The notes under the pieces were generated by a model. That model did no database searches, was not told where the DNA came from, and worked only from the letters and a program-made list of their open reading frames with translations. DNA of 5,994 nucleotides from Opitutaceae bacterium (GTDB taxonomy: Bacteria > Verrucomicrobiota > Verrucomicrobiia > Opitutales > Opitutaceae), in contig JAHFTI010000284.1 of NCBI GenBank assembly GCA_023265535.1, positions 1-5,994 of the forward strand. The letters are read 5' to 3'. The position numbers and the translations under genes were made by a program. Below are positions 1-3,012 of the stretch, one piece after another (position 1 is the stretch's first letter; every line of letters begins with the position of its first letter).

Positions 1-678
1 CTCAATCCCGAATACTTCGTCGAGACCGCCCAGATGCTCTTCGACCTCGTCGTCGAGCTGAACGCCAAGCTCGGCGTGCGCATCGAGTTCGTGAACCTCG
101 GCGGCGGCATCGGCATCCCGTACCGCCCCGCCCAGACGGCCGTGGACCTCGCCCTCGTCGGTGCGAAGATCAAGGCCGCCTACGAGAAGACGATCGTCGG
201 CGCCGGCCTGGCCCCGCTGCGCATCGTCATGGAGTGCGGCCGCATGATCACCGGCCCCTACGGCTACCTCGTGAGCCGCGTGCTGCACAAGAAGGCGATC
301 TACAAGAATTACGTCGGCCTCGATTCCTGCATGGCCAACCTCATGCGCCCCGGCATGTACAACTCGTACCACCACGTGACCGTGCCCGCCCGCGAGGGTG
401 GTGCGCGCAAGGTGTACGACGTGACCGGCTCGCTCTGCGAGAACAACGACAAGTTCGCCGTCGACCGCGAGATCGCCGACCCGGCGATCGGCGACCTGCT
501 CGTCATCCATGACACGGGCGCGCATGGCCACGCGATGGGCTTCAACTACAATGGCAAGCTGCGTTCGGCAGAGCTGCTCTGGAAGGGCGGCAGCGATTAC
601 AAGCTGATCCGTCGCGCCGAGACGAACGCCGACTACTTCGCCACGCTCGACTATCCCGGCCTGAAGAGCCGGAAGTAA
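1..678 (+). CDS. lysA: Diaminopimelate decarboxylase, C-terminal part (5' end outside window)
   Basis: PLP-dependent fold-type III decarboxylase that converts meso-2,6-diaminopimelate to L-lysine and CO2, the last step of lysine synthesis, in the cytoplasm. The frame is open from base 1, so 225 residues are visible. The family is usually around 400 residues or more, so roughly half is missing upstream. Seen motifs: the glycine-rich phosphate loop GGGIGIPY (bases 100-123), ECGR (232-243), corresponding to the family's E-x-GR motif, GSLCENNDKF (427-456), whose Cys is the conserved residue donated across the dimer to the partner's active site, and GAHGHAMGFNYNGKLR near the C-terminus with the conserved YN. 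Many family members have CESGD where this one has CENND; I recall this as a recurring subfamily variant. The C-terminal tail after SAELL is short and ends at TAA (676-678). A palindromic repeat and a terminator-like hairpin follow, so co-transcription with the symporter is doubtful. Arginine or carboxynorspermidine decarboxylases share the fold but fit these motifs less well. Confidence 0.9.
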   Translation, partial: LNPEYFVETAQMLFDLVVELNAKLGVRIEFVNLGGGIGIPYRPAQTAVDLALVGAKIKAAYEKTIVGAGLAPLRIVMECGRMITGPYGYLVSRVLHKKAIYKNYVGLDSCMANLMRPGMYNSYHHVTVPAREGGARKVYDVTGSLCENNDKFAVDREIADPAIGDLLVIHDTGAHGHAMGFNYNGKLRSAELLWKGGSDYKLIRRAETNADYFATLDYPGLKSRK

Positions 679-700
679 GCGGAGTGGGGCAGCAGCAGCC

Positions 701-840
701 GCTCGGAGGGCGCCTCCTGCACGCCCTGGAGGCCGCAAGGCACAACGGCAGAGCCGCCCGCCGTCGTGCCCTCCGGCACTCCACGGAGGCGGGCTCCAAC
801 GGAAGCGGCCAACAGGGCGTTCCGAAGGCGCCCTCTTCGC
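701..840. repeat. REPIN-like nested imperfect palindrome
   Basis: The two ends are 21-base segments (707-727 and 814-834) that are reverse complements at 16 of 21 positions; only the five central bases differ. Each is itself a hairpin with 6-bp arms AGGGCG/CGCCCT. Both lie symmetrically about 770.5. A second pair, GGCCGC (731-736) and GCGGCC (805-810), has exactly the same centre. Inside are GCCCGCC (756-762) with GGCGGGC (788-794), and a small central hairpin GTGCC-CTCC-GGCAC (766-779). Two inverted short palindromes separated by a less conserved spacer is the organisation of REPIN/BIME elements moved by RAYT transposases, or of a small MITE. No transposase gene is in view and copy number cannot be judged from one window, so the element class is inference; the palindrome itself is directly seen. 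Confidence 0.65.
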
Positions 841-853
841 TACGCTTTTCCTT
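814..853 (+). terminator. Candidate intrinsic terminator for lysA
   Basis: The right-hand hairpin of the palindromic element, AGGGCG (814-819) with CGCCCT (829-834) and an inner CC-GAA-GG, sits about 12 bases before TTTTCCTT (846-853). An alternative fold reaches the T tract directly: GCGT (817-820) with ACGC (842-845) and CGAAG (823-827) with CTTCG (835-839). It lies about 135 bases after the lysA stop. The T tract is interrupted and the two folds compete, so this is only a moderate candidate. Confidence 0.4.
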
Positions 854-1063
854 GGAGTTGAGCGTGGCTTTCCGTTTTCCACGAAGGACGCCTTAGGACC
901 GCCCGCCACGGATCTCCATAGCCGCAGCAGGGATCGCAATGCGTGCGGCGAGCTTGGTGTTGCGGCGGGCGGGGCAAGCCCGCAGACAGGTGCACCCCCG
1001 GTTCGTTGTCCCCCCCCCGGCGCCCCCTCCCCGGTCCGCAGTTTCCACCGTTCTCCCCCGCCC
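841..1063. other. Gene-free leader of the symporter: GC-rich inverted repeats, no clear promoter
   Basis: This is the rest of the 385-base gap. It holds CGTGG (863-867) with CCACG (879-883); a 9-base inverted repeat CCGCCCGCC (899-907) with GGCGGGCGG (964-972); GCCGCA (921-926) with TGCGGC (944-949) nested inside it; and GCGGGC (965-970) with GCCCGC (978-983), which competes for the same bases. Next come a C-rich stretch and a nine-C run. I see no convincing -35/-10 pair and no ORF on either strand worth calling a gene. In DNA this GC-rich some inverted repeats arise by chance. Confidence 0.45.
1010..1018. repeat. Homopolymeric C9 tract upstream of the symporter
   Basis: Nine consecutive C residues end 45 bases before the symporter ATG, within a C-rich stretch running to about 1034. 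Mononucleotide runs of this length are prone to slippage and to sequencing error. Any effect on the symporter promoter or leader is inference. Confidence 0.6.
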
Positions 1064-2899
1064 ATGAATCTCTCGTCGCTCGATGTCGGCATCATTGTCG
1101 TCTACCTCTGCTTCAGCATCCTGCTCGGCTTCTGGGTCTCGAAGCGCGGTGCCAAGGATCTCAACTCCTATTTCCTCGGCAGCAGGAAAATGCCCTGGTG
1201 GATGCTCGGCATCTCGGACGCCTCGGGCATGTTCGACATCACGGGCACCATGTGGCTCGTGTACATCCTCTTCGTTTACGGCCTGAAGAGCCTGTGGCTC
1301 CCCTGGCTCTGGCCGACCTTCAACCAGATCTTCCTGATGATGTTCCTGAGCGCCTGGATCCGGCGTTCCAACGTGCTCACCGGCGCCGAGTGGATCGAGA
1401 CGCGTTTCGGGCGCGGCCGCGGCGCCAACCTCGCCCACCTGAGCGTCGTGATCTTCGCCCTCGTGAACGTCATCGGCATGCTCGCCTACGCCTTCATCGG
1501 CATCGGCAAGTTCGCCGCCGTCATGCTGCCCTGGCATTTCACGACGGCCACCACCGGCATCCTCACCGACGAGAACATCTACGCCGCGATCATCCTGCTG
1601 CTCACCTCCATCTACGCCATCAAGGGCGGCATGTTCAGCGTCGTCGCCACCGAGGTCATGCAGTTCACGATCCTCACGATCACCTCCCTCGTGATCGGCG
1701 CCGTCGCGCTCTACAAGGTCTCGCCCGACATGATCGCCGCGAACCTCCCCGCCGGCTGGACCAGCCCTTTCTTCGGCAAGGAACTCGGCCTCGACTGGAC
1801 AGGCATCCTGGACAAGGCCAACGAGGCCATCATCAATGACGGCAACAGCTTTTTCTCGCTGATCTTCGGCCTGATGTTCTTCAAGGGCATCCTCGCCAGC
1901 CTCGCCGGTCCCGCGCCCACCTACGACCTGCAGCGCATCCTCGCCACGCGCAATCCCACCGAGGCCTGCAAGATGAACGGCATGGTCAACGTGGTCCTCT
2001 ACTTCCCGCGCTACCTGATGGTCGCCGGCCTCACGGTGCTCGCCCTCGCCTTCTGCATGCCCGAGCTGCGCGCCATGGAGAAGCCCGACTTCGAGAAGCT
2101 GCTCCCCATCGTGCTCACGCAGCATGTGCCCGCCGGCGTCGTCGGCCTCCTGCTCGCCGGCCTGCTCGCGGCCTTCATGTCGAACTTCGCCGCCACGATC
2201 AACGCCGCCCCCGCCTACGTGGTGAACGACATCTACAAGCGCTTCATACGCCCCGAGTCCACCGCGAAGCAGCAGGTGCGCCTCAGCCGTGTATCCAGTG
2301 TTGTGATACTGCTCATCGGCATCTCGCTCGGCCTGTTCACCACGCGCATCACGGGCATCATGATGTGGATCGTGGGCGCGCTCTATGGCGGCTTCGTGAT
2401 GGCGAACCTGCTCAAGTGGTACTGGTGGCGCTTCAACGGCTACGGCTACTTCTGGGGCATGGTCTCCGGCATCGCCGGCGCCTGCGTCGTGCCCGAGCTC
2501 ACCAACCACCTCGCCGGCCACGCCGTCAACCCGCTCTACACGGTGCCCGTCATCTTCACGCTCTCCGGCATCGGCTGCCTGCTCGGCACCTTCCTGAGCA
2601 CGCCCGAGGAGGAGGAGGTCCTCATCCGCTTCTACAGGACTGTCCGCCCCTGGGGCCTCTGGGGCCCGATTCGCCGCAAGGTCCTCGAGCAGGATCCCTC
2701 CTTCCAGCCCAACACCCACTGCGCGCGCGACCTCAGCAATGTCGCCGTCGGCATCGTCTGGCAGGTCAGCCTTGCCGCGCTCCCCATCTACATCGTGTTG
2801 CGCGACTGGACCTGGGCGGGGGCCATCCTTGCGGTCCTCGTGGTCACGACCCTCTTCATCAAGTTCAACTGGTGGGACAAGCTGAAGGCCGAGGACTGA
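1064..2899 (+). CDS. Sodium:solute symporter family (SSS) permease, substrate unknown
   Basis: Inner-membrane Na+-coupled importer of the SSS family (LeuT fold), 611 residues. Seen: hydrophobic helix 1 at about 8-25; the family segment NSYFLGSRKMPWW (34-46); an unwound-helix-like stretch ISDASGMFDITGTMW (50-64) with two acidic residues, D52 and D58; TGAEWIETRFG (106-116), the usual loop after TM3; YDLQRILATRNPTEA (287-301), the common DxQR region; and LLAAFMSNFAATINAAPAY (367-385) followed by VNDIYKRF (387-394), the classical helix preceding a DIYKR loop. About 14 hydrophobic segments can be counted, the last two near 558-578 and 583-600 after a cytoplasmic-looking linker with PEEEE (514-518). 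The start is the first ATG that gives a full helix 1. No Shine-Dalgarno is visible: the 25 bases before it are pyrimidine-rich. The family covers sugars, proline, pantothenate, iodide, sialic acid and others, and neighbours do not decide the substrate. The last ~100 residues exceed the 13-TM core. Confidence 0.92.
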   Translation: MNLSSLDVGIIVVYLCFSILLGFWVSKRGAKDLNSYFLGSRKMPWWMLGISDASGMFDITGTMWLVYILFVYGLKSLWLPWLWPTFNQIFLMMFLSAWIRRSNVLTGAEWIETRFGRGRGANLAHLSVVIFALVNVIGMLAYAFIGIGKFAAVMLPWHFTTATTGILTDENIYAAIILLLTSIYAIKGGMFSVVATEVMQFTILTITSLVIGAVALYKVSPDMIAANLPAGWTSPFFGKELGLDWTGILDKANEAIINDGNSFFSLIFGLMFFKGILASLAGPAPTYDLQRILATRNPTEACKMNGMVNVVLYFPRYLMVAGLTVLALAFCMPELRAMEKPDFEKLLPIVLTQHVPAGVVGLLLAGLLAAFMSNFAATINAAPAYVVNDIYKRFIRPESTAKQQVRLSRVSSVVILLIGISLGLFTTRITGIMMWIVGALYGGFVMANLLKWYWWRFNGYGYFWGMVSGIAGACVVPELTNHLAGHAVNPLYTVPVIFTLSGIGCLLGTFLSTPEEEEVLIRFYRTVRPWGLWGPIRRKVLEQDPSFQPNTHCARDLSNVAVGIVWQVSLAALPIYIVLRDWTWAGAILAVLVVTTLFIKFNWWDKLKAED

Positions 2900-2950
2900 C
2901 ACTGTCCCCGTGTTTAGGCGGATCCCCCCGCCCCTGAATATCCTGTCAAA

Positions 2951-2977
2951 AGGCCGGCAATCCGCCCCGGCCTCTTT
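2951..2977 (+). terminator. Candidate intrinsic terminator after the symporter
   Basis: AGGCCGG (2951-2957) pairs perfectly with CCGGCCT (2967-2973) around a 9-base loop, preceded by CAAA and followed by CTTT. The 7-bp GC-rich stem lies about 50 bases after the symporter stop. The downstream T run is short, so the strength is uncertain. The 3' arm is shared with a second hairpin at 2968-2987. Confidence 0.5.
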
Positions 2978-2987
2978 ACAGAGGTCG
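2968..2987 (+). promoter_or_regulatory. Alternative hairpin overlapping the terminator, upstream of the protease gene
   Basis: CGGCCTCT (2968-2975) can pair with AGAGGTCG (2980-2987) around TTAC, an 8-bp stem with one G-T pair. It uses bases 2968-2973, which also form the 3' arm of the terminator stem, so the two structures exclude each other. This is the geometry of an attenuator or antiterminator, but no ligand-binding domain or leader peptide is seen and chance pairing is quite possible. Confidence 0.25.
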
Positions 2988-3003
2988 CCGCTGGTGTCGA
3001 ATT

Positions 3004-3008
3004 AGGGG
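3004..3008 (+). promoter_or_regulatory. Weak ribosome binding site of the protease gene
   Basis: AGGGG lies four bases before the ATG at 3013. The spacing is on the short side, but the purine run contrasts with the pyrimidine-rich leader of the symporter. It supports this start, which is also the first in-frame ATG after the TGA at 2935-2937. Confidence 0.45.
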
Positions 3009-3012
3009 CAAC

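Noticed and set aside
542..799. 85-codon minus-strand frame over the lysA end and the repeat
   Set aside because: Arg/Ser/Cys-rich translation crossing a real gene end and the palindrome; no support for coding.
684..896. 70-codon + strand frame between lysA and the symporter
   Set aside because: It coincides with the palindromic repeat and has no motif or ribosome binding site; the inverted repeat explains the sequence better.
943..1839. 298-codon + strand frame overlapping the symporter start
   Set aside because: It is an Arg/His/Pro-rich product in a shifted frame over a well-supported transporter, with no motif.
893..2902. 669-codon open frame on the minus strand
   Set aside because: It lies almost wholly antisense to the symporter. 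Its translation is a Glu/Asp/Gly/His/Arg-rich string with no domain, which is what the complement of C/G-ending codons gives.
2365..2937. 190-codon + strand frame in the symporter 3' half
   Set aside because: An Arg/Leu/His-rich shadow in another frame of the symporter.
2896..2944. Possible promoter for the protease gene (CTGACA at 2896, TATCCT at 2939)
   Set aside because: The spacing between the boxes is far from 17 bases, and neither box has a proper partner.
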